Assembly: GCA_030653365.1 (NCBI GenBank)
Contig: JAURZL010000014.1
Span: 124,001-188,000, forward strand
DNA: 64,000 nt
Direction of reading: 5' to 3'
From: Anaerolineaceae bacterium
Lineage (GTDB): Bacteria; Chloroflexota; Anaerolineae; Anaerolineales; Anaerolineaceae
Part shown: positions 8,998 to 19,276 of the stretch, piece after piece
Layout of the letters: every line of letters begins with the position of its first letter
Numbering within the stretch: position 1 is the stretch's first letter
Program-made: the position numbers and the translations under genes
Notes under the pieces: generated by a model
The model's input: the letters and a program-made list of their open reading frames with translations, nothing else
Databases searched by the model: none
Told to the model about the DNA's origin: nothing

Positions 8998-11900
8998 TTA
9001 ATTATTCTCCATATTTCCCATGGTCACAATCACTTGATGTTCACGTTGATCATCGACCAGGGGGATGGATCCATCCGAGAGGGGCTGCCCATCCAAAAGT
9101 ATTTGCCGGACATTCCGAGATATATGATCAGGGTTATCCACCTGGATGTGATAAACAGCCTGTCCAAATTGATAACGAATCGAAAATCCATCCCAGGCAG
9201 GTGGAATAACCGGGTTTATTTGCAAGGTTTTTCCAATCTTTCGAAAACCAAGCATTGCCTCCAAACCAAGACGGTACATCCAGGCAGCCGATCCTGTATA
9301 CCAGGTCCATCCACCACGCCGAACATAGGGTGAACTGCTGTAGATATCAGCACAGATCACATAGGGTTCCACCCGATACTCAGCTGCCTTTTGTGGGGTA
9401 TCGGACTGAAAGATAGGGTTTAGCAAATCAAAGAGCTCGCCAGCCTGTTTGCCATCCCCCAGCAACGTGAAAGCCCAGGCAGTCCAGATAGCAGCATGGG
9501 TGTATTGACCACCATTTTCTCGGGTGCCGGGCAAGTAGCCTTTGATGTACCCGGGATCGTGAGGTGTCTCATCGAAAGGAGGCGTAAAGAGTAACAAAAG
9601 ACGGTCTTCAGGACACACCAGTCGGTTTAGCACTGACTGCATCGCCCTACGGCTGCGTTGTGGTTCGCCTGAACCGCTGATCACAGCCCAAGATTGTGCT
9701 ATCGCATCTATCTGGCATTCTGGCTCAGTGATCGATCCGAGCGCTGCTCCGTTATCATAGTATGCTCGCCGGTACCATTCCCCATCCCAGGAGGATCGCT
9801 CAATAGCGGCAGAATATTCCTCCGCACGGGATCTGTATCTCTTTGCTGTCTCAACATCACCAATTCCCTCACAAACTGATGCAAAACGATTGAGAACATC
9901 GCAAAGGAACCATGCAAGCCAGACACTCTCGCCAACGCCTTTTTCCCCAACCCGGTTCATACCGTCATTCCAGTCGCCGCTACCAATTAATGGCAAGCCG
10001 TGCACACCAGTGGTTGATCCTTTTTCAATAGCTAGTTTACAGTGTTCCAACAGTGATTGAGATTGTTGGGATTGTGGAAATTCACCATAGCGTTCGTGTT
10101 CGCCTGGAAGAAGCAGGGGGCCAACTCTGAAAGGAATTTTCTCCTCCAGCAAGGCTGTATCGCCTGTCGCGTCAATATACAATGCGGTGACATAAGGCAA
10201 CCAGAGCAGGTCATCAGAAAAACGGGTTCGAACGCCACGACCTGAAGGTGGATGCCACCAATGCAGTACATCCCCTTCTGCAAACTGACGCTGGGCAGCA
10301 TTGAGAATCTGGCTGCGGGTTATAGTCGGGTCAATTGGAAGCAGTGCCAATACATCCTGAAGCTGATCGCGGAAACCAAAGGCTCCACTGGATTGGTAAA
10401 AACCTGTACGTCCCCAAATGCGGCAGGAAAGCGTTTGATAAAGCATCCAGCGGTTTAGGATCAAGTCAGTAGCTGGTTCGGGTGTATGAACCTGGATGGT
10501 GCCGAGTAGATGATCCCAGAACACACGGGTATGTTCGAATGCTGCAGCAACAGCGTCGGGGTTATGGTATTTTTCTGCAAGTGCCAGGGAATGATTTCGA
10601 TCCTTTCCCTGCCCAAGCACAAAGTAAACTTCTTCGGCTGCACCGGGCAGTAAATCGAGATGCATTTGCAGGACAGCGCAAGGATCTTCGCCTGGGGTAA
10701 TACGGGTTTCCAATCCCAGGCGTTTCAGAGCAACAGGGAAGGCGAGTGTTCCACCGCGTCCAAGGAACTCAGTGCGATCTGCTGTCAGGCCATGAATAGA
10801 TTTGCTTGCGATCAGGAATCCTACTCTTTCCTTAAATTCAACACTGTAAGGGTTGGTGGCAAGTAGACACTCTTGAGCAGAATCGTACTCAGGGATAATA
10901 TAGTTCATGCTTGCAGCATGCGTTGTTCCTAAAACCCATTCCACATACTGTGTGGTCGTGATTCGGCGCGTATGGTCCAAAGTATTCTCAACCTTCAAAT
11001 GCATAATTTTCACCGGGTCTTCCGGGCTGGCAAACAAGGTGAGAACCTGGCGAAGACCATGCGAGTTATGTTCGAAGCGTGTGTAACCTGCAGCATGGGT
11101 GACACGGTATGGCTGATCTGCACCGCCAGGGAGTGGTGTAGGCGTCCAAACCTCGCCAGTTTCTTCATCACGCAGATATAGCGCCTCACCCGTTGGGTCT
11201 CGAACGGGGTCGTTGGACCAGGGAGTGAGGCGGTTTTCGCCACTGTTTATTGCCCAGGTGCACTGGCTGCCAGATTCACTCACCATAAAGCCAAACAGTG
11301 GATAACCAATTACGTTCACCCACGGGGCAGGGGTAGTCATGCCCGGTTGAATATCTATGACATATTCACGTCCATCAGCACTAAAACCTCCAAATCCATT
11401 AAAGAACTGAAGTTTTCCGTTTTCTTCGGATTCAAAGGGTTGTAGGACAGGTGAAGCATAGGAGGGGATTTTTTTCTGACGGGTTGGTGATAAATTTGGA
11501 AGATGATGTACCGGCATTGAATAGCCTGGTAACTGATCGCCCAGCGATCCATTCGCTCCAGAGAGGACAACCCTTGCAGCAGTCTGCAGCAAGATGCGTT
11601 CCTCGCCACTCATCTGGTCATTATAAAGAATGAAAATTCCACCACGCTGATTCAGCCATTCTTCACTGTTCATTTTGCTGACCATACGATAGAGTAACCC
11701 ATTCAACTCAGCACCATAATCAGTTGGTTGGCGATTTATGATGACGACATCAATAATAAATCGACGGCTTCGAAGGAATTTATGCACTTGTAAAGCTTCA
11801 CGCACCAGATTGACCTGCAGGGCATGATCCACTTCAACCAACAGGATGGGATAATCCCCAGAGATACCAAAGCGCCACAATCCGGGCTGACCTAACCGAT

Positions 11901-14900
11901 TGGCAGCAATTATCTCTGGTGACGAACGAACAGCCTTGAATGAATAAAGCAACGCGGAAAGGATCTGCAATGTGTCCCTGTATGACTGCGTGTCGATATC
12001 TTGCTTTGCCAACCAGGTCTGAGCACCAATATTTGCTTGATGAAAGGAGCGCATCACCAGGGTCCAACTTCTAAAACGTCTGGCGAGTGCAATGATCTCC
12101 TCACGGCTCTCCGCAGCAAAAGTCAGGTAAGCCAGTTTCGTGCTTTCGTGAGGTTCCAGATCTACCTCAACTCCAAGGGAAAAGATGGGGTCGAAAGTCG
12201 CACCAGATGTGCCCGTCAGATATTGTGCTGAAGTCAGAGCAGCAGGTTTTTGCAAGGTCAGATTTCTTCCTATAAACCGATGACGATCTGCTTCATGCCC
12301 TGCAACCGCCTGACTGTCTTCTATAACAACCATATGCCCCATCAGGATCGGTGTTTCCTGGTTGGAACGAGGCCGGCGCATGAAAATTTGTAAATTTAAA
12401 CCTGGAATGAACTCACTTTCAATAAATAATTTATTAAAAGCAGGATGACGAACATCAGCAGTATGCGGTGCAAGAATCACTTCCCCATAGGATGTCAGGC
12501 GTAGTTTCCTTGATTGTTCATTGGTATTATGAAGGTGGATGCGGCGAATTTCAACCGGGTCGTCTGGAGCTACAGTAATATCCATCGTTGAGTTGATACC
12601 CTTTTCAGTGCGCCGATAGACAGCCATGTGGGCAAAATAGGTGACCAACGTGTCAATTACATTGCCAGGGATAGGTTGGTGTGTAACTGACCAGGGATTG
12701 CTGAATTTTTGATTATCTGAGACTTCTTCCTGGATGTAAATCCAGGAACCCCATGGATCCAAAACTTCGTCAGACTGCCATCGGGTGAGGTCAATATCGC
12801 GCCAGGAACTGTATCCGCCACCCATATTAGATACCAGAACATTGTAATTTCCGTTGGAAAGGAGATTCATCTGAGGGATTGGCGTTTGAACAGGCACGTT
12901 CCAGGGAATGATTTCGACAGGGACAGCTGCAAACCTTTGCTCACCTTCAACTTCTTCTGTATCTGCTTCTGGTAATGGAACAAACTGTGGTATCTTTTCT
13001 TGGAGAAGCAATTCGACACTTTGAATTCGCAGATCTCTGTGCATTCGCTGCACCATACTATCGGCGTGAAAATAGTTTGCCATTGCCATCAGGATCATAC
13101 CTTGATGATGTGCCATATATTCGCTAACGACAGCGGATGTTTCATCCAGAGACAGCCGGTCACTGGTAAAATCAATTGATTCGTACAGTCCATAAAGCCC
13201 GATCATATCGTAGTCGATCAAATCAAGCAGGTTGTGCACAACTGCGTGGGGGTCATATCCAATAGCCATCAGAGACGCATAAGGGGCAATCACCAGATCA
13301 TCCCCTGCTCCACGCTTTAACCCCAATCCGGGTACACCAAAAGCGCGGTACTGATAGTTTTGATTGGCATCAAAGTGATAATAACCTGATTCAGAGATAC
13401 CCCAGGGAACCTTTTTTGCTTTCCCGTATGCGATTTGACGGAGGACAGCCCCTTCGGTGCTGTCTGCCAGCAATGTACCCGGGTAGGATTGTAAGAACAG
13501 TGGCGGCATCAAATATTCGAACATCGTTGCGCTCCAGGATAACAGCACATACAAACCTTCCACGCGGGTAACAGGTCTGCCAAGGTGCAGCCAATGGGAT
13601 TGTGGAACCTCTCCTTTTGCTATTGCGATAATGGAAGCAATGCGTGCCTCAGAAGCCAGCAAATCATAAAAATTTTGGTCAAGCAAACCTTCGTCAAGGT
13701 TGAGACCGATATGAAAGACTTTTCGGCGCAAATGGTAGAGGAAGCCAAATTCCATCTCGTTGACATACTGGTTAGCTCTGGTAGTGATTTGTTCATATTT
13801 CGTTATAAGATCAGTTGCATTCTTGTTGGCTTTCGTAAGTCCAAGCGCCAATTCCTCCAACCATTGCATTTCTGGTGTAATCTTCCCATTAATGGAATTT
13901 AATGAGTATTCCGGATCGGTTTCGTTTTCTGCTGAGAGGATTTTCTGCATGGTGATAATATGTAGGATTGCAGCTTCTGTAAGCGTTGGCACCTCTCCCA
14001 GCAAAGGGTTATAGGGTAAATTTTCTTTCAATTCGTTCATCAAATCTACAAATTGAGGATCATGCAGTCTCACCGGTAGAGTTTCAAGCAAGGGAATCCA
14101 GGGAATCAACTCGGTGATCGTGCGTTGCACAGCAAGGTGGTGGCGATTCACCTGTGCAGAGACTTCCTGCAACTTTTCTAATGTTTCCAGATCAAAAGCT
14201 GAACGACCTACCTCCAACAACTCCATCAGTCGGCTGGAAAGGTCCTGCCAAAAGGTACCGCTAGCCTCGAGAAAAAGGGAGTACCAACGCGCAGGTTGTG
14301 ATCTGACAGCTAAAATTTTTGTTTGAATGGTAGTAATTCGCAAGTTGATTTCTTCAACTTGTTGGTCAAACTTGGCAATCTTCATCCCGGTCAGGGTTTC
14401 TGTCAGGTTTGCAAGTGTATCCAGATACCCTTGCCACAAATCCCAACGAAACACTTGTTCATCCGGCATTGTTTTACATCCCTGTGCAGTGACGATAAAA
14501 CTGGCTGCCAGGTTACCACTATCCACAGTAGAAATGTATCGTGGTTGAAGTGGTTGTAGAGTGAGCGTATCATACCAGTTCAGAAAGTGTCCACGAAAAC
14601 GTTCCAGCTGGTCAAGCGAATCCATCGTGGTATACAACCGGGTTGCCAGTCCAAGCTGATCCAGATAACCCATGTCGTAAGCTGCCAGGGTTGAAGTGAG
14701 CAGCAGACCAATATTGGTTGGCGAAGTGCGATGGGCTACTATTCCATTGGGTGATTCCTGATAATGATCGGGGGGCAGCCAATGGTCTTCCGGCCCAACA
14801 AATCGCTCAAAGAACCCCCAGGTCAGGCGGGTGATTTGACGCAAGCGATTGGTTTGATCCTGATTCAATTGGACTCTGTTTTTGATGATTGGACGATTAA

Positions 14901-17805
14901 CCCACCATACAATGACAGGAGAGAAAAACCACAAGATCAGTACCGGAGAAGCATTGAGCAAGGTTGGAGCAATTCTGGTCCAGGTGTGAGTAGAAATGAG
15001 TTGCATACCAACGATGAGAGCTACTGCCAGGGCTGATGAAGGGATCATTTTTTGCCAGGCTGCCTGCTTTCGTGAATTTAAACCAAAAACCCGCGCTGTT
15101 TGGGCAGCTGTTGTCCACTGTAAAAGATCGCGGTGGCTGATAGCAAGACGATAAAGTGTGGTGAAGATCGCATCGATACAAATATATGCTTCATAGGGCA
15201 GGAAGGCGATCGCCAACAACCAGCGCAATAGGTTCCATCCCAATGGCTGCAGAGCAACCCCAGAATTCTCTCCCCCAAGAATTTGAATTGCACTGCGGGA
15301 TAATCCAGTTAACAGCGGAATGGCGAGAGAGAGCAACACCACCGCTGTCCAGAGTGCTGAGTAGGTGGGAAAGAAAATGAGACCTAGAATAAAGATCAGT
15401 AAAAGTGCTGGAGAAAGTAATGAACGGCGCAAATTATCAAACAACTTCCACCGATCAATCCAAGTGAAGGCCAACCTGTTGCGATTGCGTCGGAATAACC
15501 ACGGTAAAAGCTGCCAATCTCCGCGGATCCATCGCCGTTGGCGCAAGATCTGAATGAAATAATTCTGAGGGTAATCCTCAATCATCGTAATATCAGTCAC
15601 CAACCCCGCGCGTCCCATCAGTCCTTCCAGCAGGTCGTGACTTAGCACAGAATTTTCAGGAATTTTTTTGTTTACACTATGCTCAAAGGCATCCACGTCG
15701 TAGATGCCTTTGCCAACATAACTGCCTTCACCAAACAAGTCCTGATAGGCATCCGAGACAGAAAGCGTATACAGATCCAGTCCGGCATCTCCAGCGAAGA
15801 AACGGGTGAACCAGGATAACCTTGTACTTCTGGGATGAATCTCCATACGGGGTTGCAAAACTGTGTATCCAACTACAACCTTTCCGGTCGTTTCATCAAA
15901 TACCGCCTGATTGAGAGGATGCGCCAATGTCCCAGCCAGACGACAAGCCGCTCCGTGTGGCAGGATCGTATCTGCATCCAGTGTAATGACAAAACGCACA
16001 TTTTGGATTGCACAACCACTGGTATACATTTCACTGGTCAGCGTGGTAAATGTCAGATTTTTTTCACCTCGCAAGAGCTGGTTTAACTCATTCAGCTTAC
16101 CGCGCTTTCGTTCCCAACCGATCCACTTTCCTTCAGATGGATTCCACACCCGCTTTCGATGAAACAAAAAGAAAAGTTGATCGCTTCCCTGCGGCGATTC
16201 TTCCTCTGGACTTTGAATAAAGGCATTTATGGTGTCAGGGCAAGGAGGCAAACTGTCATATTTATTATTTAATATCTCTATCGCACTCAAAGCATACTGA
16301 ACCAAATCCTCGTCTTCAGGTAAAGTTTCGCTGTCAGCGTCTCGAAAATCGGTCAACAAGGCAAAGAGCAATCCGGGCTCAGGGTTGCGAAGATAATGCA
16401 TTTCGAGCTGCTGTGAAAGCGAATCGATTTCCTCACGATTGTTGATCATCCCTGGAATCACCACCAGCGATTGGAACTTTTTGGGGATCTCACTCTTGAA
16501 ATCGAGTTTGGGTAGAATGCGCGGTTTAAACAGGAGCGTGATCAGCCAGTTGATCACGCTCGTAGTAATCGTCAACACAGGGATCAAAACTGCTGTTGCA
16601 ATCAATACCATTACAGTCCATTGTAAGATCGCAGAACTCGTGGACTGAGCTGTATCCCAGAGAAAGTTGACTGAAGATTGGTAGTGTCGGATGGTTGTTA
16701 ACAGTGAAACGACGATTCCTATTGTCAATAACAAAATGCAGAAGAAATAAACCAAACTGGAATGCCTGAACACCCAACGCTTTAATGCAATTTTACCGGC
16801 TGAGTGATAACCTATCTCTTGCTCCAAGGCAGCCCTGCCTTCTCCCAACAGAAATTCACCAACATGGGATGAGGTTCCCGCCAGTTTGATGACTATCTCT
16901 GCTAATTCGTTCTCGTCAACACTACTGGAAAAGGCCAGGGATTCAATTTCTGCTCGGTACAAGTCGCGTGTCTTGAAGTCCATTTGGGAATAAATCCCTG
17001 TAGGGTCTTTTCGTAGTGTTTTTTCCAGACAGCTTACGGATTCAAAAAATTCACTCCAATTCTGCGCGGAGATAGTTCTCAAACCATGGATAATATTGGC
17101 GACGCTGTCATGATTGTTGCTTTCTCCAACCTCGTTTTCCCAGTTTAAGGAAGGGTCGCTGACTCCTGGTAGTTGCGGAACGATTGGAGGCAGATGAGGT
17201 GCTTTTTCTGGACGAATCGCTGAAACAAGGGAGTGTGACAGAACCTCGATCAGGCCATAGCGCAGAAAGATCGGAAAAGCCCACAACTCACCCATTGTTA
17301 ATGAAACGTGTTTCTGATATTGGATCAGGATCGTCTGTAATTCGATTGGGTCTATCAAAAAATGTTGGAATGTCAACAAACTTCTGGTAATTGCGTATAT
17401 CCGTGGGTAGCCTTTAAGTGGACCACCTGTCAACCTGGGCAGTTGATTATAAAACTTTGATGGTAAGTCTTCTTTGATCTGTAAGAGAGCCTGGCGGATG
17501 ATATAGTAATTATCCAGCACCCATTCAGAAGTATAAGTCAAAGCGATCTTCTGGTGAATAGACTTGCGGAAATAACTGTGGGCTTCGGCAAGCCAGGATT
17601 TATATAGAGCAAGATCGAGACCAGGTACGTTGCGTCCAGAAAATGGAGTTTTCTTTATTTTTTTTTCGTTAATCTGGATGGTATCCTGGTAATTCTCAAC
17701 CAGCGCATTAACAAGATCCTGAATTAGTTCTGCTTTGTTGGCAGAAGAATGGGGTGGGGAAACAGTGCCCTCTTCCTGTTCCCTATTCAGGGGGTCTACC
17801 AGCAT
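8998..17805 (-). CDS. Cyclic beta-1,2-glucan synthase-like protein (GT84-GH94)
   Basis: This 2,935-residue protein has the architecture of NdvB/Cgs, which makes cyclic beta-1,2-glucan from UDP-glucose at the cytoplasmic membrane. In order: an N-terminal helical region, membrane helices near 350-440, a GT84-type glycosyltransferase domain with the metal-binding motif LDADT near 610 and QRRWIRGDW near 757, more membrane helices at 790-970, a glycoamylase-like domain at about 1390-1540, and two GH94 N-terminal sandwich repeats (about 1650 and 2140). A C-terminal GH94 barrel carries FGFRDQLQD near 2480 and GSGDWNDGMN near 2612, where the family's catalytic acid lies. It starts four bases after the stress-protein gene stop, implying an operon. 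GH94 in these enzymes trims chain length. Close relatives can instead make linear beta-1,2-glucan. Confidence 0.9.
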   Translation of the reverse strand: MLVDPLNREQEEGTVSPPHSSANKAELIQDLVNALVENYQDTIQINEKKIKKTPFSGRNVPGLDLALYKSWLAEAHSYFRKSIHQKIALTYTSEWVLDNYYIIRQALLQIKEDLPSKFYNQLPRLTGGPLKGYPRIYAITRSLLTFQHFLIDPIELQTILIQYQKHVSLTMGELWAFPIFLRYGLIEVLSHSLVSAIRPEKAPHLPPIVPQLPGVSDPSLNWENEVGESNNHDSVANIIHGLRTISAQNWSEFFESVSCLEKTLRKDPTGIYSQMDFKTRDLYRAEIESLAFSSSVDENELAEIVIKLAGTSSHVGEFLLGEGRAALEQEIGYHSAGKIALKRWVFRHSSLVYFFCILLLTIGIVVSLLTTIRHYQSSVNFLWDTAQSTSSAILQWTVMVLIATAVLIPVLTITTSVINWLITLLFKPRILPKLDFKSEIPKKFQSLVVIPGMINNREEIDSLSQQLEMHYLRNPEPGLLFALLTDFRDADSETLPEDEDLVQYALSAIEILNNKYDSLPPCPDTINAFIQSPEEESPQGSDQLFFLFHRKRVWNPSEGKWIGWERKRGKLNELNQLLRGEKNLTFTTLTSEMYTSGCAIQNVRFVITLDADTILPHGAACRLAGTLAHPLNQAVFDETTGKVVVGYTVLQPRMEIHPRSTRLSWFTRFFAGDAGLDLYTLSVSDAYQDLFGEGSYVGKGIYDVDAFEHSVNKKIPENSVLSHDLLEGLMGRAGLVTDITMIEDYPQNYFIQILRQRRWIRGDWQLLPWLFRRNRNRLAFTWIDRWKLFDNLRRSLLSPALLLIFILGLIFFPTYSALWTAVVLLSLAIPLLTGLSRSAIQILGGENSGVALQPLGWNLLRWLLAIAFLPYEAYICIDAIFTTLYRLAISHRDLLQWTTAAQTARVFGLNSRKQAAWQKMIPSSALAVALIVGMQLISTHTWTRIAPTLLNASPVLILWFFSPVIVWWVNRPIIKNRVQLNQDQTNRLRQITRLTWGFFERFVGPEDHWLPPDHYQESPNGIVAHRTSPTNIGLLLTSTLAAYDMGYLDQLGLATRLYTTMDSLDQLERFRGHFLNWYDTLTLQPLQPRYISTVDSGNLAASFIVTAQGCKTMPDEQVFRWDLWQGYLDTLANLTETLTGMKIAKFDQQVEEINLRITTIQTKILAVRSQPARWYSLFLEASGTFWQDLSSRLMELLEVGRSAFDLETLEKLQEVSAQVNRHHLAVQRTITELIPWIPLLETLPVRLHDPQFVDLMNELKENLPYNPLLGEVPTLTEAAILHIITMQKILSAENETDPEYSLNSINGKITPEMQWLEELALGLTKANKNATDLITKYEQITTRANQYVNEMEFGFLYHLRRKVFHIGLNLDEGLLDQNFYDLLASEARIASIIAIAKGEVPQSHWLHLGRPVTRVEGLYVLLSWSATMFEYLMPPLFLQSYPGTLLADSTEGAVLRQIAYGKAKKVPWGISESGYYHFDANQNYQYRAFGVPGLGLKRGAGDDLVIAPYASLMAIGYDPHAVVHNLLDLIDYDMIGLYGLYESIDFTSDRLSLDETSAVVSEYMAHHQGMILMAMANYFHADSMVQRMHRDLRIQSVELLLQEKIPQFVPLPEADTEEVEGEQRFAAVPVEIIPWNVPVQTPIPQMNLLSNGNYNVLVSNMGGGYSSWRDIDLTRWQSDEVLDPWGSWIYIQEEVSDNQKFSNPWSVTHQPIPGNVIDTLVTYFAHMAVYRRTEKGINSTMDITVAPDDPVEIRRIHLHNTNEQSRKLRLTSYGEVILAPHTADVRHPAFNKLFIESEFIPGLNLQIFMRRPRSNQETPILMGHMVVIEDSQAVAGHEADRHRFIGRNLTLQKPAALTSAQYLTGTSGATFDPIFSLGVEVDLEPHESTKLAYLTFAAESREEIIALARRFRSWTLVMRSFHQANIGAQTWLAKQDIDTQSYRDTLQILSALLYSFKAVRSSPEIIAANRLGQPGLWRFGISGDYPILLVEVDHALQVNLVREALQVHKFLRSRRFIIDVVIINRQPTDYGAELNGLLYRMVSKMNSEEWLNQRGGIFILYNDQMSGEERILLQTAARVVLSGANGSLGDQLPGYSMPVHHLPNLSPTRQKKIPSYASPVLQPFESEENGKLQFFNGFGGFSADGREYVIDIQPGMTTPAPWVNVIGYPLFGFMVSESGSQCTWAINSGENRLTPWSNDPVRDPTGEALYLRDEETGEVWTPTPLPGGADQPYRVTHAAGYTRFEHNSHGLRQVLTLFASPEDPVKIMHLKVENTLDHTRRITTTQYVEWVLGTTHAASMNYIIPEYDSAQECLLATNPYSVEFKERVGFLIASKSIHGLTADRTEFLGRGGTLAFPVALKRLGLETRITPGEDPCAVLQMHLDLLPGAAEEVYFVLGQGKDRNHSLALAEKYHNPDAVAAAFEHTRVFWDHLLGTIQVHTPEPATDLILNRWMLYQTLSCRIWGRTGFYQSSGAFGFRDQLQDVLALLPIDPTITRSQILNAAQRQFAEGDVLHWWHPPSGRGVRTRFSDDLLWLPYVTALYIDATGDTALLEEKIPFRVGPLLLPGEHERYGEFPQSQQSQSLLEHCKLAIEKGSTTGVHGLPLIGSGDWNDGMNRVGEKGVGESVWLAWFLCDVLNRFASVCEGIGDVETAKRYRSRAEEYSAAIERSSWDGEWYRRAYYDNGAALGSITEPECQIDAIAQSWAVISGSGEPQRSRRAMQSVLNRLVCPEDRLLLLFTPPFDETPHDPGYIKGYLPGTRENGGQYTHAAIWTAWAFTLLGDGKQAGELFDLLNPIFQSDTPQKAAEYRVEPYVICADIYSSSPYVRRGGWTWYTGSAAWMYRLGLEAMLGFRKIGKTLQINPVIPPAWDGFSIRYQFGQAVYHIQVDNPDHISRNVRQILLDGQPLSDGSIPLVDDQREHQVIVTMGNMENN

Positions 17806-17807
17806 GC

Positions 17808-18896
17808 TTAGCGTCCCCCCGATTTTTCAGCAGCAATCTCTGCTGCCGTTGGTTGCACCTGGCTGCGCGGCAAATCCTGGATGACCAATACCGGTTTGGT
17901 GCCATGTTCAATATAATTGCGTGCAATGCTTCCGTATGGCCAGGCAAATTGCCCGGAATAACCGTGAGCGCAAAGTACAACCAGATCGATATCCTCCTCC
18001 TGGCTGGCCAGTTTTTGAATTGCTGAAGATACACTGATGTTCTCAAGCACATAGGACTCGCACTCGACGGGTAATCGCTCTTGCATTTCATTTAGATAAT
18101 TGGTAACAGCCAGGCGGCTTACTTTCATCAACTGTTGAGAGAGTTGTTCAATCTCAATGGGGTACGGTTCTGGTATGGGAAGTTCTGGAGGCTTGATTAC
18201 CGCGGCAAGGACTAGCTTTGATGAAGGTGGTGACATTTCCGACAGGGTGTGTAATACCGAGCGATTATTTCCCTCAGTTACCGAAATTTGAGAATTTCCA
18301 CCACCAGCCAGCATGATGCCTGCGGACAGGGAACACTCAGCGCGGCGCGAACAGTCGATAGGAAGGAGAATACGTCTATAGTGAATTCTTGCGTCTTCCG
18401 TTTCTGGTTGGACATAGGTTCGGATAATCAGCAACGGCAGATAAATCAGATTGATTACTTTCTGTGCAACACTACTGATGTTCCAGCGACTAAGCCCGCT
18501 CGCCCCATGCGTGCTAATCACCAGTAAATCAATATTTTCACTGTGAGCAAAATTAACAATGTTCTCCGCTGCTTTCCCTTCCAAAATTGAATATTCGACA
18601 AAGGTTTTTCTGTTCTCTTTGCCACTGTTTTTAAATCTATTCTCGCCTTTACTATTTTCCTGTAGAAATTCACGGGTCCGGGCTGTCATCTTCTGCATAT
18701 ACATATCAGCCTCGGTCTTGCGAATCTGCCAGCTCAACGGATCAACAGGATTGGGATTTTCATGGTAGGAAATAGGATCGAGAACCTGCAACAGAATGAT
18801 GGTTGATTTGAAGATGCGTGCAAACTCCACAGCATGAGGGATAGCTCGCTCTGCCAGTGTAGACCCATCCAAAGGAACAAGAATTCGGTTAAACAT
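17808..18896 (-). CDS. Tandem universal stress protein (two UspA domains)
   Basis: Two UspA domains follow each other in 362 residues. The first starts RILVPLDGSTLAERAIPHA and has HGASG; the second starts RILLPIDCS and ends with HGYSG...GSIARNYIEHG and PVLVIQD. The nucleotide-binding glycine motif is kept in domain 2, whereas in domain 1 the usual GS pair reads SS, so ATP binding by domain 1 may be lost. The ATG at 18896 is chosen because of a GGAG site six bases upstream. The gene lies directly before the glucan synthase, suggesting that envelope glucan and stress response are expressed together. Confidence 0.88.
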   Translation of the reverse strand: MFNRILVPLDGSTLAERAIPHAVEFARIFKSTIILLQVLDPISYHENPNPVDPLSWQIRKTEADMYMQKMTARTREFLQENSKGENRFKNSGKENRKTFVEYSILEGKAAENIVNFAHSENIDLLVISTHGASGLSRWNISSVAQKVINLIYLPLLIIRTYVQPETEDARIHYRRILLPIDCSRRAECSLSAGIMLAGGGNSQISVTEGNNRSVLHTLSEMSPPSSKLVLAAVIKPPELPIPEPYPIEIEQLSQQLMKVSRLAVTNYLNEMQERLPVECESYVLENISVSSAIQKLASQEEDIDLVVLCAHGYSGQFAWPYGSIARNYIEHGTKPVLVIQDLPRSQVQPTAAEIAAEKSGGR

Positions 18897-19276
18897 GATT
18901 TCTCCTTTACGCATGAACTCCCCTTTTAATCGTATGGAAAAAAACTGCCAATGTCCCTGAAAAAAACTGTTAAATACCTGTTAAATTTATTAACATTCAG
19001 TTTTATTTCATCTCGATAATCCGGAGTGTTTGGGTTTTTTAAGTAGGAAAATATCCTCCAAAAAACCTTGCCACTCATAATAGAAATAATACCATCATTT
19101 TTTTATGATCAACCAGTTGTAAATTTCTAATTCGTTGAGACATGACGGTGAAGGTATGAAATAATAAAGTTTACAAATTATTTAATTGTGTGATTCCTGC
19201 GGCAATAAATGCCAGATACTACGAGTGAGCCTTTTAACCTTATTATTTCATTTAAAAGGAATGTCTCCCATGATCG
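18897..19276. other. AT-rich 380-bp gap, no gene seen
   Basis: Region between the stress-protein/glucan synthase operon and the URO-D-like gene, both read leftwards. It must hold the operon promoter and the end of the upstream transcript, but no clear hairpin terminator, promoter or small gene was found. Confidence 0.5.

Noticed and set aside
9048-9160. DnaA-box-like word TTATCCACC near 9125
   Set aside because: A single imperfect copy inside the coding region of the glucan synthase; no cluster of boxes.
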